Origin: Sialis fuliginosa | Lineage: Eukaryota > Arthropoda > Insecta > Megaloptera > Sialidae | DNA length: 64,000 nt | Assembly (NCBI GenBank): GCA_961205875.1 | Contig: OY540812.1 | Span: 15,934,001-15,998,000, forward strand | Reading direction: 5' to 3' | In this document: positions 25,022-38,746 of the stretch, one piece after another | Position numbering within the stretch: position 1 is the first letter of the stretch | How the letters are laid out: every line of letters starts with the position of its first letter | The notes under the pieces: generated by a model | Told to the model about the DNA's origin: nothing | Seen by the model: only the letters and a program-made list of their open reading frames with translations | Database searches by the model: none | Translations under genes and position numbers: made by a program

Positions 25022-26468
25022 TAGGGTTTGCAATCCCGCAATGCGGGATCCCGCATTCCCGCGGGATCCCGCACGTTTTGGAGATCTGCGGATCCCGCAC
25101 TGAAAGTGCGGGATCCGCGCGGAATTTTTTGAACATTGAATTTGTAGGTCGCATGCGTTTTGAATACTTGTAAAGCGTAAATATGAATAAAAAAGGTAAC
25201 AATTTTGAAAAAAAAAAATTAAGGTTGAGATGACTGAATATGAAACTAGTGAAGTAAATTATATCTCTTGTTCACGATTAGTTAAGTGGTTACACTGAGT
25301 GCGACTCAGGCGACGAAAGAAGCTCGAACAGCCCCGAGATTACAACAAAAAAACATAAAAAATACAAAAATTTAGAAGAAGAATAGCAGATTAAATAAAA
25401 GTTAACCACAAAAATTTAATACACAAATTTCGATGTACACGATATTTCTTTAACAGTATTGTCCCTAAAATACAACCGTAAATAATGATATTTAGTGGTT
25501 TAGTTTTACGTGACATACCGTATATACTAGGGTTTTTTTTTAATTTTTTTTTCGGTCCCGCTAGCCTATGTTTTAGCTTTGGATCAAAAGTTAATTGTCC
25601 CAAAATTTCAGACTCATAGATCAAACCTGTGGACGGCGCAAACCGAGTCATTTTCCCATTTGATTAACATGGAAAAAATTACTTTTTTACTTATGCGTGA
25701 ATATCTCGTTGAAAAATTTCTTACAGCAGCATATCATAGAGAATTAAATTTCTTACAAAAAAGATCCCAAGTGCTCAAATCATAGATCGAATATTTTTAA
25801 AGATATGTTCGTTTAAATATTATCATAAAAAGTAAAATCCAATTTTTATGATAATTTTTAAACAAACATTTCTTAAAATTTATTGGATTTATGAATTGAG
25901 CACTTAATTCTCTACAAAATATTCCCCTGAGAAATTTTCAAAAAAAATTGTTTTCAACGAGATATTCACGCGAAAGTAAAAAAGTAATTTTTCCCATGCG
26001 TTAATCAAATGGGAAATAGACTCGGTTTGCACCGTCCACAGGTTTGATCTATGAGTTTGAAATTTTGGGACAATTAACTTTTGATCCAAATCTAAAACAT
26101 AGGCCTGCGGGAAATAAGGGCTAATTTATACGCAACGAAGGAGTTAAAAAATTGAAATGGATAATCGAACAAAAAGACAAAAGTAGTTAGAAGCATCTTG
26201 TTCTTGTACCTAACATATTAGACAACCTCCTATTTACAGGTGTATTTTATGGATTTTACATCGGTCTATACGGTACGAGTTACGTTTACGTATCATATGT
26301 TACCACTATGAAAATATTTTTCATTAGTTAATTGTCATGTTAACTAAATAATAGTAACTTTAAGTATGAATAACAAAATTTTTGGAAAAACTGCGGGATC
26401 CCGCGGGATTTGAAGATTTCCCGCAAAAATCCCGCGGGAAAAAAAAGTCTGCGGGATTGCAAACCCTA
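25022..26468. mobile_element. Non-autonomous hAT element with an internal palindrome
   Basis: Ends TAGGGTTTGCAATCCCGC and GCGGGATTGCAAACCCTA are exact inverted repeats, flanked by a perfect 8-bp duplication ATTGCATG (25014-25021 and 26469-26476), the hAT hallmark. Subterminal DNA is dense in CCCGCGGGAT-type palindromes. The core (about 25549-26106) is a foldback with arms of about 250 bp; the open frames at 25391-25785 and 25904-26089 are the mirrored arms. No transposase is present. Confidence 0.9.
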
Positions 26469-26552
26469 ATTGCATGAGATGAAAATGCCGAGTGGACGCT
26501 GAGATTGTGTGATTATAACTTACGTATGCATGCATTAATAGTCACATGTCTT

Positions 26553-26902
26553 AATTGCAACTACTTTATAATGGCTGATTTTTTTATATTACAGCACATT
26601 TGTGGTGTAGAGGTACAGCCTGCCATCAGTCAGCTAGTTTCGTTAGCGTTTGGCGCAGGGGCGGCTTTATTTTTGTAAAAATGTTGCAACTACTTTATAA
26701 AATCTGAAAATTTATTTGTAAGAGTATACTAAGTAAGAACCCCTTTTATCATAATCAGCCTTCAAAATCTTGCAACCGGGCGCGTCAGCAGCGCGTTTAA
26801 CTTAACGAGTTTAACGCGCTGCTGACTGACGGCAGGCTGTATCTCTACACCACAAATGTGATGTAATATCAAAAAATCAGCCTTTATAAAGTAGTTGCAA
26901 TT
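26553..26902. mobile_element. Inverted-repeat MITE
   Basis: The left arm begins AATTGCAACTACTTTATAA and the right arm is its complement, TTATAAAGTAGTTGCAATT; the matching arms run about 80 bp and include TTGTGGTGTAGAGGTACAGC. A partial third copy of the end motif lies at about 26682. Target duplication is unclear. Confidence 0.7.
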
Positions 26903-26934
26903 TTTGGCTCTCACCTCTCGGACTATAAAGACAT

Positions 26935-27035
26935 ATATGGATACCACAGGGTAGTATCCTGGCAGAGCCCTATTGTTTAAACTCTTTATAAATGACCTAT
27001 TACTAATAAACAAAATAATGTATGCGGATAACATA
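26935..27035 (+). pseudogene. Reverse transcriptase relic of a non-LTR retroelement
   Basis: Translation gives IPQGSIL, then after a one-base frame shift LFKLFINDL and later KIMYADN. This is the order expected of reverse transcriptase motifs (PQGS..., INDL, YADD) with the second catalytic Asp changed to Asn. Only about 100 bases survive and the frame is broken, so it is a dead fragment. Confidence 0.6.
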
Positions 27036-27443
27036 CACTCTCTTAAGTGAGAGCTAGTTTACAACCACATTTCTCACTTCTCGGAAAATAATGGAAAATC
27101 CGAAAAATTGCAATTCTTCATCTTGCATTTTCTTGGTTTCTGGTGGTCTTTTTGAGCTATACTCTTCGGGAATGTTTCATGGGGTAGTATAGAACATTTT
27201 GGGGCTTCGGTGCGTACGAAATTTCATTATTTAAAGGGTGTGGAGCATATCAGTTATTTAAAATAATATTAAGATTAATAATAGTTCATTTATTTAAATT
27301 GCTAGAAAACACAATTTTTAAATTAAAGTAGACATGATAGATTACAATATTTTATGTAAATATAATATTCATACAAATACTTAAATATTTAATGAAAACA
27401 TCTTTCATTTTATACTCGTATACATACATATGTGTGTAATTTA

Positions 27444-27449
27444 TTTATT
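27444..27449 (-). promoter_or_regulatory. Probable polyadenylation signal of hemicentin copy B
   Basis: AATAAA on the minus strand starts 7 bases after the stop codon, as in copy A. Confidence 0.35.
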
Positions 27450-27455
27450 TACATT

Positions 27456-30400
27456 TTACTCCGATTCAGGTTTTGCTGAAAAGAGAAAAGAAAAACTATA
27501 ATAATATATTTGTTTATTACTGTGGATATAGATAGCAAATATAGTATACAAAATTCAATTATGAATACTTATAAATTACTGAGTTTGGCATTTTGATATT
27601 AGAGCGCTCATTATCAATCAGTTATTTTTTATCATCCGCAAGAGCAGAATTTCAAAATAGTTCCTCTACGATCGCACGTGCGGAACAACTACATATATAT
27701 ATTATAATATAATATATATTATATATGCAATATGTATGTATTATATCAGGGATGGGGAACTTTCTTTCACCTAGAGACCATTCTTTTCGTCGATGACAGA
27801 CATCATATTATATATAAATGCTACGTTTTGGGCCAACTTTCTTTATAAAATAAGGTGATAAAAACCACAAATAAAGCGGGGGAAGTTGGGCTCATCTTCG
27901 GAAAGAAATTTTTATGAAAGGTACCTTTTTTAAAATATAATTTTGAAACCGTTTTACAGTGGGTTTTACCAGTTGTATTTTGTATTTTTATCTAGGAAAT
28001 ACGTTGGTCTGTAAGAGCACTTCAAATTTACATTATTACTTTCACGATATAACATAATAATATATAAAATTAGTTAATTTATATTATTTTACACACCGAA
28101 AAATCAATAGTTCATTAATTTAGAATCAGGTACATTTTGCTTCCTTGCCATATCGAAGATACGAGAAGCTTTATGATCGTTTTAAATGAGAAAAAAATTG
28201 CACTCCAATTTCAAAATTGTAACTTGATCTTTCCGTTTCAAGTCAAGAAAAACACTTTTCGTTCCGTGTCTGTCTGTCTGTCTTTCTATCTCTTGAATCC
28301 TTATCATACACATAACTCATGAAGCACTATTAATGAAACTTGGTTAGTTGGTTGGGCCAGACTTGAGGACGGTATCATTTCAAAATCATTGAAATCGTGT
28401 GTAAGGGGGAGCAGTGTCATTCAAAAATAGTTATTTTTTCAAGTCATCTCAAGAATGATACATATTACGTGACAATTTTATAGTTTTTTTTTGTAGATCA
28501 TTCGATTTTCTATAATAAACGTTTGTTGTAAAATATTCCCTTGTAAAGTTTTATCTCAATTTGCTCTAAAAATCGTCATTTGTTATTTACAATTGCTATT
28601 TACTTTGACATATTAAATGTCATTTTGACAGACTCATATTTATGTAACTAATATTAACCAATATACTATAATGAAACTTTCAAATTACACATTGCTTACA
28701 TTATTTTCGCATTTTACATACCTTTTCTTTCACAAGTACGACCATCAGATCGTAATAAATAATTCTCATAACATTCACAGTGATAACTTCCAATTGTATT
28801 TATACACATTTGTTCACATGGTCTGTTTCTAACGCACTCATCAATATCTAAAATATAAAACAGTGTAAAATATGATGAAATAAATTGTAACATCCTTTAA
28901 AATAAACGTCAAATTAATTTAGTTCCGAATCTACTTGAGATACCCAAACCCCACTTTGCAAAATTTTGCGTTATTGCCATAACCGTGCTTATGAATAATG
29001 CATAAGGTACTAGCTGAGGGGCTCGTGAGGACAGGAGCTTCACGAATTGGGTGTTGATTGAGAAAAAAGTTTTCTCTGACTCGCCCACTATAAAATTTTT
29101 GCGCATTGAGTCTCAAAATGTCTAAAAACGGCCCTGGTTATTTTTTAAGTAAAATACTTAAAACAATATTCTGCTTTGAACCGATAGTTTCCGCATTTAC
29201 GTCCTTCAAGTAACTGTTTTTCTTCTAAAGGAGAATTTTGCATCGTTCCAATATACGTCGCGCATTTCCAGAACGAATTCACGACACAAAGTGAGTTATG
29301 AGTGAAAAATAAACATTTTAATACACAGTAGAGATCTATTTTAGCGTTTATTTTTTTACTAAAATAAAATTTTTATTAATTGATAGGAACTTTCTGAAGT
29401 TTTTCTAATCCGATTTTTTTTATTAAGAGATTTCAAAATCTGAGATAGAGAACTGTAATTTCTTTGCGATTATAATAAATACTCGTATATACACGTTAAC
29501 CACAATATAACAATCTCCCTGAATCGACTTCATAAAAAGTCAGTCTGCTAAGTTTAAGTATCCAATATATGTAAAGGTATATGTTAAAATACATACCGTT
29601 ACAAAAATTGTTCACAGAATCTTTTTGGAATCCTGATGGACAAGAACTTAATTTAGCTTTTGAAATCTTTGTACCCATTTCAAAAAAGTATGGTTTTTCA
29701 AAATCCCTTTTCGAATTTTTTATTCGTGACTTAGTCAACTTTTGAATAAGTGGTCTAAAAGAAGAACAGTTATGTTATATAATTAAATGTAACTAAAATA
29801 ATAATATAATAAACGGGATTTTTAATATAGAGCTAAACATTCACTTGTTATTAGCTCCAATTTATTAAGTGAACTGTTTGTAAATATATGGATATTGATT
29901 ATTGTAACATACATTTTCATAATTATTATATTTATTTTTAACAATATAATAATTTAGTCACATAACTATGTATTTAAGAATTGATAAAGTATAAATATGT
30001 ATAACTAAAAATTATAATAATAGAGATTCTTAATGCAAAGAAAAATTTAATTTAATATAAGCTATAATTTTGTAAATGATTTTATTTTTAACAATATAAT
30101 AATTTAGCCAAGTTAAGAAATATTCAAGTATTACCTACTAAAGTACAAACATTAATATAATTATAATATGAAATGTTTGTAACACTAGGATTAACCATAA
30201 CTGTAAAATTTATTTATAATACTTACGGCATAAATGTTTCAGATGGTGTATAAGTAATTAAATGATTCATGTTGAATTTTATATCGTATTTATTAATTTT
30301 AATTTGATTGTTCGAATTAGAAAATATTTTGCCAGATCCTATTAAGATATGTTTTTCTAAAATACAAATATAGTATGTTTCATAATTATGTAGGTACGTC

Positions 30401-33400
30401 TTACCTATACTTCATTTATTGACTTCAAAACAAACCTTCATTAACATTAAATTTTATTCTTGATGTATAGTCAGTAACTGGAAAATTTCCGTTTATTTCA
30501 ACTTCAATTCGTAGAGATCTATCACTATCTAATCCGTAACCAACTTGTTTTAAATGCAGTTTATGGTTATCACCTAAAAATTAAAATTAATAACTGAATT
30601 TAACTTTATTAATTACATCGCTTAACTTTTACTCTTTTTAAGTCATTTTACTGACAATAAGTGTACAATTTAATTTTAAAAATATACGTTTTTCATTTTT
30701 AATAAATTACGTGTCGAAATAAAATAATATAATGAATATTTTTTTAGCGGAATTTATATGTGGTAAAAAAAAGGTATACCTAATAAAAAAAATTTTACTT
30801 ACCCGTTTGAAAAGTGATATTTGTATTGGTTTCAAAATATCCGTTAGTTAATGAAAATCCATTCAGTGCTTCCTCATCCTCCCAAGCTGAGCTCCAACCC
30901 ACACTTTGCAGCAAGAAAGGTAAATGAGGAAACCATTCATTCTTTAAAAAGTAGAATAAAGATGTGTTTAATACAATAAGGAATATATGTTTCAAAAACA
31001 AAACAAAATACATTTTGTACATAATTTCACTACCAAGATTTATGTCAGTTGTCTAGTTATTAGTAGGAAAGAAATAAAATCCACACCTTACCTCTTTATC
31101 AATTATATCTCTTTCCATTCTTGTTACTATTGTCATTTTTTTCTTTAAAATTTGCATAACAGGATTAACTGTCAAATATGTGTCAATGTCTATATCGTTC
31201 AAAGTGCCGTAAAGATGTATTCCAATTGATTTTGGCGGGCATGGTTTTTTTTGACACTCATCCCACTAAAAATGATTGATTTATTTTAAAATTCGTTTTG
31301 TTTAATGCTTATTAAAGAAATCGTTATAAAGAAAATATAACATGTATTGTATGTATTTAATATGTATTTAAATAAATATTTTATTAATACCTCTACTGTA
31401 TCTCCAATGCAATTCCTACCTCCATATTTTGGTTCTGGATTTGTACATGTTCTATTTCGTTTAATACTTCCAGTTCCACATGCAACTGAACAAGCACCCC
31501 ACTCACCCCATTCACTCCACCCACCATGAACTATAATGATCAATATGTATGTATTCAAACTTATATAAAAAAATATATTTCTTTTTCATAAGGTTCTTAA
31601 AAATTAACTTACTCGGACATACAGGACCATTACAAACTCGTACATTTTGAAATTGTCCTTCGCATTTTTTACCATTGTACGCTGGTGAAGGGTTATTACA
31701 AGAACGTTTTCTATACTGTACTCCCTTTTCACAAGTTGTTGAGCAAGTTGTCCAGTCACTCCACTCGGACCTTAAGTATAGTGTTATATTTTATATTCAC
31801 GCTTTATCTTTGATATGAATCAAATTAAAAATATTCATAAGCCTTGAATACAAAATAAAATATATATGTATATATTTTCTGCACGCTCTTATAGTCGTTT
31901 TAATGTTTCATTTTTCAAATAGATTCATAAAATTATGTAAACGATAAACAAGCCGAAAATACATATAATGATAAATGAACAATTAATTGCAAATTACAAT
32001 ACGTTTCATATAAATACTTTGAAAGATAGAAAAAAGAGGAATAAGAAATATTATTCTCATACCATCCACCATCTATTGGACATCTTCTAATTATGCATCG
32101 ATTATTTTCGTATAAAGGTCCGTTACAATCCCTACCATCATGCTGTGGTGGTGGATTCGTACATGTTCTAGTGCGTTGTCTCCAACCGTATCCACAAGAT
32201 GCACTACATATAGACCAGTCACTCCAATTGCTCAAGCCTCCATCAACTAAAAAGAAAATTGTGCATTAGAAAATTAAATAATTTACCAAAAAGAGATATA
32301 ATAAAATGAAGATATATAACAAATTTAAAATTTAATCTCTTCACTAGTAAACTAAAAAAAACACAGTAACGTTACAATTTTTTTTAATACTTTAGTTAGT
32401 AATATAAATTACATTATAGGAAGGTTGAAAGTGTACAATGTATTACATATTCTCTTGTATTATTGTTTTGTTTACTCAAACTTACATGAGTGACATGAGT
32501 TAAAAACATTAATAAAAATGAGATCAATACAACTCAATATTCTTACCAGGGCAAGGTTTATCAAAACACCGTTGTCTCTCGTGGGTAGAACCAGGACAAT
32601 CTTCCCCACCATGAGCTGGTTTTGGATTATTACATACTCGGACTCGTTCTTTCATTCCATATCCACATGTTTCTGAGCAATGACTCCATTCGTACCAAGG
32701 GGACCTATAGTAATAAGATAAAATAATAAAATTGATTATTCGGTATGCTTAATTTTTTTAACATACCAGCCACCATTTATGGCACATGATTTTAAATTAC
32801 ATAATTGTAATTCATACGAAGGTCCAATGCATTCTTTACCACCGTGAGCAGGTTTCGGTAAATTACAGTATCGAACACGTCTTTGCTGCCCTTCATCGCA
32901 AGTTTTACTACATTCAGACCATTTAGTCCATTGACTCCAGCCACCGTCAACTAAAGAGAAGATTTTTTTAAATTATCTATTAAATATTTTGAATAATATT
33001 AAACGATTCATTATTTTAAAATGATCATAACAAATATCTTTTATACCTCATAAATATAATGATATACAGTGTATTCCAAGTTTATTAAACCATAGGAAAT
33101 TTAACATGGGGATAATTAGAAGTGTTGTAGTAACCTTTGATCGAATTTAATGATGTGTGATTGGTGCATTTTGAAATGCCGCCACAAAATTTAGTAAAAT
33201 TATCATTAGTATTTTGTTTTCAATTTTATATCTGCCAAAAAATATTATAATAATTTTATCTAGGATGCTTACTTTAATTTCATTAATGTATTTTATTCTT
33301 TATTAAAGTTGAAAACAAAATACTGTTGATTAATTTAAAATTTATTAGTTAGTTTCGAGGCGGCATTTCAAAATGCACCAGTCACACATTGTTAAATTTG

Positions 33401-36400
33401 ACCAAAGGCTACTACAACATTTCTAATTGTCTCCATGTTAAATTTCCTATGGCTTAATCAACTTGGAGTACACTGTATGTATTTTTTTTTTAATTTAAAT
33501 AAAAAATATAAGTTTCTATTCGAACAAATAACGTTGACCTTATTAAACCTTAAAACGTCCAAGAAAACAAATATTAATAACGGTATTTCGTTTCCTCCTA
33601 AAATCCAAACAACTTTTATTTGAAACATTTTTTCTTAAATATTTATTTTCAAAAGTATTCAGGTGGTAATTTTTGTAAATTAACACACGGTATATTTCTC
33701 TTGATAATCTAAAAATATTTATATTTCTAAAGTGCATAAAAAATATCTGCTGTAAAATCTTCGAAAAAAGCAGAAAAACAAAATATCTATTAAAATTCAG
33801 GAACGATATTTTCAAAAATATCTTATATTTAAAAAATGTTAAATTAAGGACGGAAAAGTTAGCTAAAAGAACAATATTCCTACCAGGGCAAGGTCTATCA
33901 AAACATCGTTGTCTCTCGGTAAGAGGTCCAGGACAAATTTTACCTCCATGAGCTGGTTTTGGATTATTACATTCTCGAATTCTTTCTCGGAATCCATATC
34001 CACAGGTTGCCGAACAATGACTCCAATCATTCCATGGTGACCTATATAAGGACAATATAATAATATAATTTCAGATAATACCTCTTTATGAACTTACCAG
34101 CCACCATTTATAGCGCAAGGTTTTATATTACATAATTTTAATTCATATGTTGCTCCTACGCAGTTTTTACCTCCATGAGCTGGTTTTGGTGAATTACAGT
34201 ACCTAAGACGTCTTTGTTGTCCCTCATCACAAGTTTTACTACATTCAGACCATTCGGTCCATGGACTCCAACCACCATCAACTATAATTTAAAATAATAC
34301 ATAAATATTTTTTTACATTTAACAATCAGTATTGAAATAAAAGCATTATTATTATTTTACCATGACATGGATGTTCGTTACAGTCGGCAACTGCTTCTTC
34401 ACTACCAATACATTTTCCTTCAACGGCTGTTATAGAAGATGGTTTTAAGCACGTTCTACTTCTTGTTTTTTTACCTCCACCACACGATACGGAACACTCA
34501 GTCCATTTCGACCAATCAGTCCTATATGATTGGTTAATAAAATATATTTGATTAATATAATAATATATTAAATATTAAGACAACTTTATACAGCTAAGTA
34601 AGTTGTTCATGTGATATAATGGAAAATATCTCACAATTACCCTTTTATACTAATTTTCGTTCTTAGCAGAAAATATTCATAACCATAAATGTATAAATAA
34701 ATAGTTCGTTAATTATTCGACTTCAACTTTTGATAAAGTATTTTAAAATATAATACTACATTCCTATTAATTTATTGAAAGATATTTACCACTCGTATAT
34801 GCACATTCTGGACATACAAGGTTCTGTTTCGTAAGGATCGCCTTCACATGTTCTGCCTCCTCCTTTTGGTTCAGGATTATTACATTCTCTTCCACGACTC
34901 TTCTCTCCAATTGCACAAGTTCTGGAGCATGGAGTCCATTCTGTCCAATCACTCCATCCTCCATCAATCTGAATATTATTAAGAAAATATAACGAAGCTA
35001 TCCAATAAATGTTTAATTTCACATTTTCAAAATAGATAGAAGAAAGAGAAACAAGCTATTCTTAATAGGGAATTTATATTAATAAAATTGCATTTTTCAT
35101 TAATACACATTTCAACATAAAAACAAAATTTCAATTGTTGGAAAGCACATATCGCCGGATAAATGTATCGTGGTAAACTTTACCAATTTGATGTAAAAAA
35201 TATTAGTTACGTCTTTATAGAAACGGATTAGAATTGCTTCGATAATAATCGATGCACTAGAAAATAGTTTCTTATTGGGCAGCATCGATAGTAGATTTTC
35301 GTATACAAAAAAATTGTCACTATACATAGTTTTATGTAAGATAAGACATAAAAACAAATATTGAGTAATGGTTTCAAAAATATGCGGTTTTTTTTTAAAT
35401 ACTTTAATATTTTTAAACTTAAAATTGCTATTTAAAAAGTTTATTTACCTGCAGCAATGTTTATCTTAAAATTACAAAAATTGAATAGTTTTCTATTTAC
35501 TTACTGTACATTCTTTCAAATTACACACAGTACTTTCATTATTAGAACCTGAACATTCACTGTCTACTAAACTTTTCTCTTTTTCTTTGATACGAGAAGG
35601 TAATATACAGTGTCTAGTTCTGGTCATAATACCGTCATCACAGGTTTTGGAACAACTGCTCCAAGTTCCCCAATAACTCCACTTTGGCTCTAAAACAACA
35701 ACATATTTCTCAAATCAAAACAAAAGTGTATTAACTATTCATACAAAACCGCAACATTAAGGGCATAAAGCCCTTAATGTTGCCGCAAAGAAATAGATTT
35801 TAATCTTAAAAAACAAACTGGGCTTTCAGATGACCTCGAAGTCCCCCACCAAATTTTAAAAAGATATAGCTACTCGATTGCCAAGATTAATAAGTCACCC
35901 TGTATAGAATTTGAATGCAATCTGATTTAAAAATACATAATGTATACCTGACACTTCAATTGTAATTTCTTTAACTCGAGATCCTTGACTATTGGTTGCA
36001 GTACATGTGTATACTCCTGAGTCCATTGAAAGTGATTTGGGTATTACAACTTCTTTTCTTTCTTTATTTATTAGTGTAGTTGGAATGTATGATAAAGCAA
36101 CTCCGTCCTTTTTCCAATCAATTGTCGGTTTTGGATTACCCGATACATCGCATTCTAGTACAGCCTTTTCTCCTATTTTAATAACCTGATGTTCTGGTTC
36201 AGGTTTTAGTATTGCAGGAGGGCCTATAAATGATAGTAAAGTATGTATTCTAGGTACTGATAGTTGTAAATATCGCGATATACATTATATTATGAATTGT
36301 TTGCTTATACATATAATTTAGTTTACTTCAGCTGTCTGTTCTATGTAATATAATATAATAATTTATTTTACCTTCAACAGACACATGATAAGTTCTTTTT

Positions 36401-38746
36401 GTTGATCCCATTTTATTAGAAGCTGAACAAATATAAGTACCACTGTCTGTATATTCAGCAGAAGTAAAGACAAGTTTTTGATTCCTCTCTTCTTTAACAA
36501 TTCTTGAGCTTATTACAACTAGTACGCCGTTTACATTCCACTGAATTGTTGGTTCCGTTCCAGTAACAAAACATTCCAAAACTGCTCGATCTTTGTATTT
36601 TACAACCAAATTTATTGTTTTGTGGCTATCTATGATTTTCGGTGGCTCTATAATTTTATTGAAATACTGTTAATTTATCGTGTTATATATTTTATATATT
36701 CAGTTAAAATACCTGGTGGTTGAGAGTCTATTGAACCTTTAATAACTCTCTTTAACGGATGATTACTTAAGTCCTTACCATGTACCTAAAATGCGTTGTC
36801 AAATAACTTTTAGTTTAATAAATTATGTATGTAATGTTAATTTTTGAAATACCATAATTTTAAACAGATTAATTGTAGGTGGTGTGAAAGGTGGAATAAC
36901 ATATAGACCTGGAGTTGATGTTGGAGTGATACTAAATGTGCTATGTACAGAGCCATCTGTTCCTAATATTTCTACTTTCTCCGGTATCCATCCTTTGAAA
37001 GGTGTAGGCTTAATGTAAAGATAATTGGGTACATCTGAAATATAAAGCATTAGTTTTTTTTATTTGAATCATTATAACTACTAATTATAACCTTTAACAG
37101 GTTTATCAAAAGTATCCTCCATAGACGTTACTGATTTCTGTGAAAATCCGAATTTGAAATTCATCTCACTAACTGCAGAAACCTGGACACTTGAGTGAAG
37201 AGAATTTGCGTTCACAGTACAAATCCATTTGCCTATCATAGGAGAATCTATTTTTACTACCTAAAAATCGTACACAACTAAATATTATACATCCTCTGTT
37301 TTTTGGTGATTTAAAATAATAATTATTATTATTATGTAAATGTTTCAATACCTTTGTACTATCTAATGACAACACTGATACCCCACTTTGCACATTGCCA
37401 TTCGGATCTTTAATTTGAATTGAAGGATTTTTCCCTGTTACGACAACCGTCATTTTTCCAATGTCTTTATTAATATCTACAATCAGTGTTGTTGATCGCC
37501 CACTGACTAGAGATTGAGAAATTATATAAACAGTCCTAGCATTCAAAGACTCTCTTACAAAATTGAGTACCTATTAATGATAGAATAGGTTTAAATTAAT
37601 GTTTCTTTGAATTGCTTTTAATTATAACTTACCTCCTTGACTTCTGTTTTCTTTCCTAATTCAAAAAGCTCTCCTCCTGTACTTTTAGAAATCGTCACGT
37701 AGGGTGTAAATTGAGGATCTGATGGATTATTTGTACATTTTCCAGTTAACACAAAAGTTACCTTGTATTAAATGCAAAATCATTTACTATTTACATATTT
37801 GGATTTTAAATTGAAAATATACATATATTTTATATTGTACATACCTGGCAATTTTTCTTAAGAGCTAAAGTATTAACTTCAGAAAAAATATGATAATCTT
37901 TAGCAGACGCATCTGTAAATACGTAGATATATGACCCAGGTAGCGCTGCTTCTACAGCTTGTTTGATTCCGCCCATTGCTAACTCTGGACAATCACCTCC
38001 CCCATGAACCCGTATTGCATTTAATTTTTGGCGAAATAAAGCAGTATCTTCGGTAATTAGTACCGGAGTTATACCTAAAGTAAAATAATTATATATTATT
38101 TATAAATATCAATACATTAACGGAAACTTAAATAAAAACCTGGGTCGTTGAAAACAGATAAAATCCAGTTTTTTATAGGATTATCGCTACGGGAAAGGAA
38201 TTCATCCATTATTTTCTGTGATCCGATTCTCACATCAGCGATATCGTCACCCATAGATCCAGTATCATCAATTACAAATGCAAGAGACACTTGTTTTCTG
38301 AAGAAAATAAGAAAGATAGTAATATGTACATATTTTGATTAAATACAAGTATTAATAAAATATGGTGTCATTAAAAAATTATGATATTAAATATTTATCA
38401 AAGTAATCTTGAATTACAAAATTATAGAACATAAATTAGCTGGTATACAAGAATGAAACTAATTTCATCCTAGTCTAATTCTTCAGTTCATTTAATATAT
38501 TAACAATTGACAATTAAAAAAACAACTAAATGAATTTAAATGAATTTAATGTGCATGTTTATGTTATTAAACTATTAATACAAAAACGAATATATATATC
38601 ATAAATTGAAATTGTGTAAGATACATTTAAAATAATAAATGCACAACATACATTAAAGTTATTTTAGCTGCACCATCTTCACATTGAACAGAATATAAAA
38701 TTAAACAAATAATAATACATATATAACCACTAAATTCTTTCTTCAT
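27456..38746 (-). CDS. Short hemicentin-like protein, copy B (10 TSP1)
   Basis: Secreted matrix or adhesion protein, 1460 residues in 27 exons: 38746-38652, 38297-38140, 38074-37845, 37761-37633, 37570-37352, 37260-37092, 37034-36853, 36785-36713, 36647-36372, 36223-35948, 35689-35505, 34968-34790, 34521-34361, 34281-34098, 34041-33884, 32950-32767, 32704-32547, 32246-32063, 31770-31613, 31530-31391, 31265-31092, 30941-30803, 30573-30436, 30356-30227, 29754-29597, 28847-28722, 27475-27456. Order: signal peptide, VWA with DDTGSM, post-VWA region, two Ig domains (to 602), ten TSP1 repeats (603-1166), G2F (about 1167-1412), EGF (1412-1454), tail AKPESE. Exon lengths equal copy A except for five extra TSP1 exons. 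The pair 34281-33884 repeats the pair 32950-32547, an internal duplication. In the exon 32063-32246 the first Trp of the usual DGGW is Leu. Confidence 0.92.
28130..28560. repeat. Dispersed repeat, shared with 58590-59000
   Basis: Both copies share CCATATCGAAGATACG, GATCGTTTTAAATGA, ACACTTTTCGT, a TGTCTGTCTG run, ACATAACTCATG or CGCATAACTCATG, and GTGTGTAAGGGGGA in order. It lies in the last intron of copy B. Ends are unclear; family unknown. Confidence 0.65.
33065..33477. mobile_element. TIR MITE between TSP1 exons of copy B
   Basis: The left end TACAGTGTATTCCAAGTT and right end AACTTGGAGTACACTGTA are inverted repeats that continue inward for over 100 bp (GGTGCATTTTGAAATGCCGC and its complement). 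TA at the ends suits a Tc1/mariner-type target. It sits in the intron between TSP1 exons 34041-33884 and 32950-32767. Confidence 0.75.
35751..35783. repeat. Perfect 14-bp hairpin
   Basis: GCAACATTAAGGGC, loop ATAAA, GCCCTTAATGTTGC. It lies in the copy B intron between the second Ig exon and the first TSP1 exon. Confidence 0.8.

Noticed and set aside
25391-26089. Similar open frames in opposite orientation
   Set aside because: They lie in the palindromic core of the hAT element and mirror each other.
28909-29116. Two overlapping frames in the copy B intron
   Set aside because: The corresponding copy A intron has diverged without keeping the frame, so no coding constraint is visible.
33543-34055. 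A 170-codon frame beginning with a TSP1 repeat
   Set aside because: Only the first part (33884-34041) is an exon; the rest is intron read-through.
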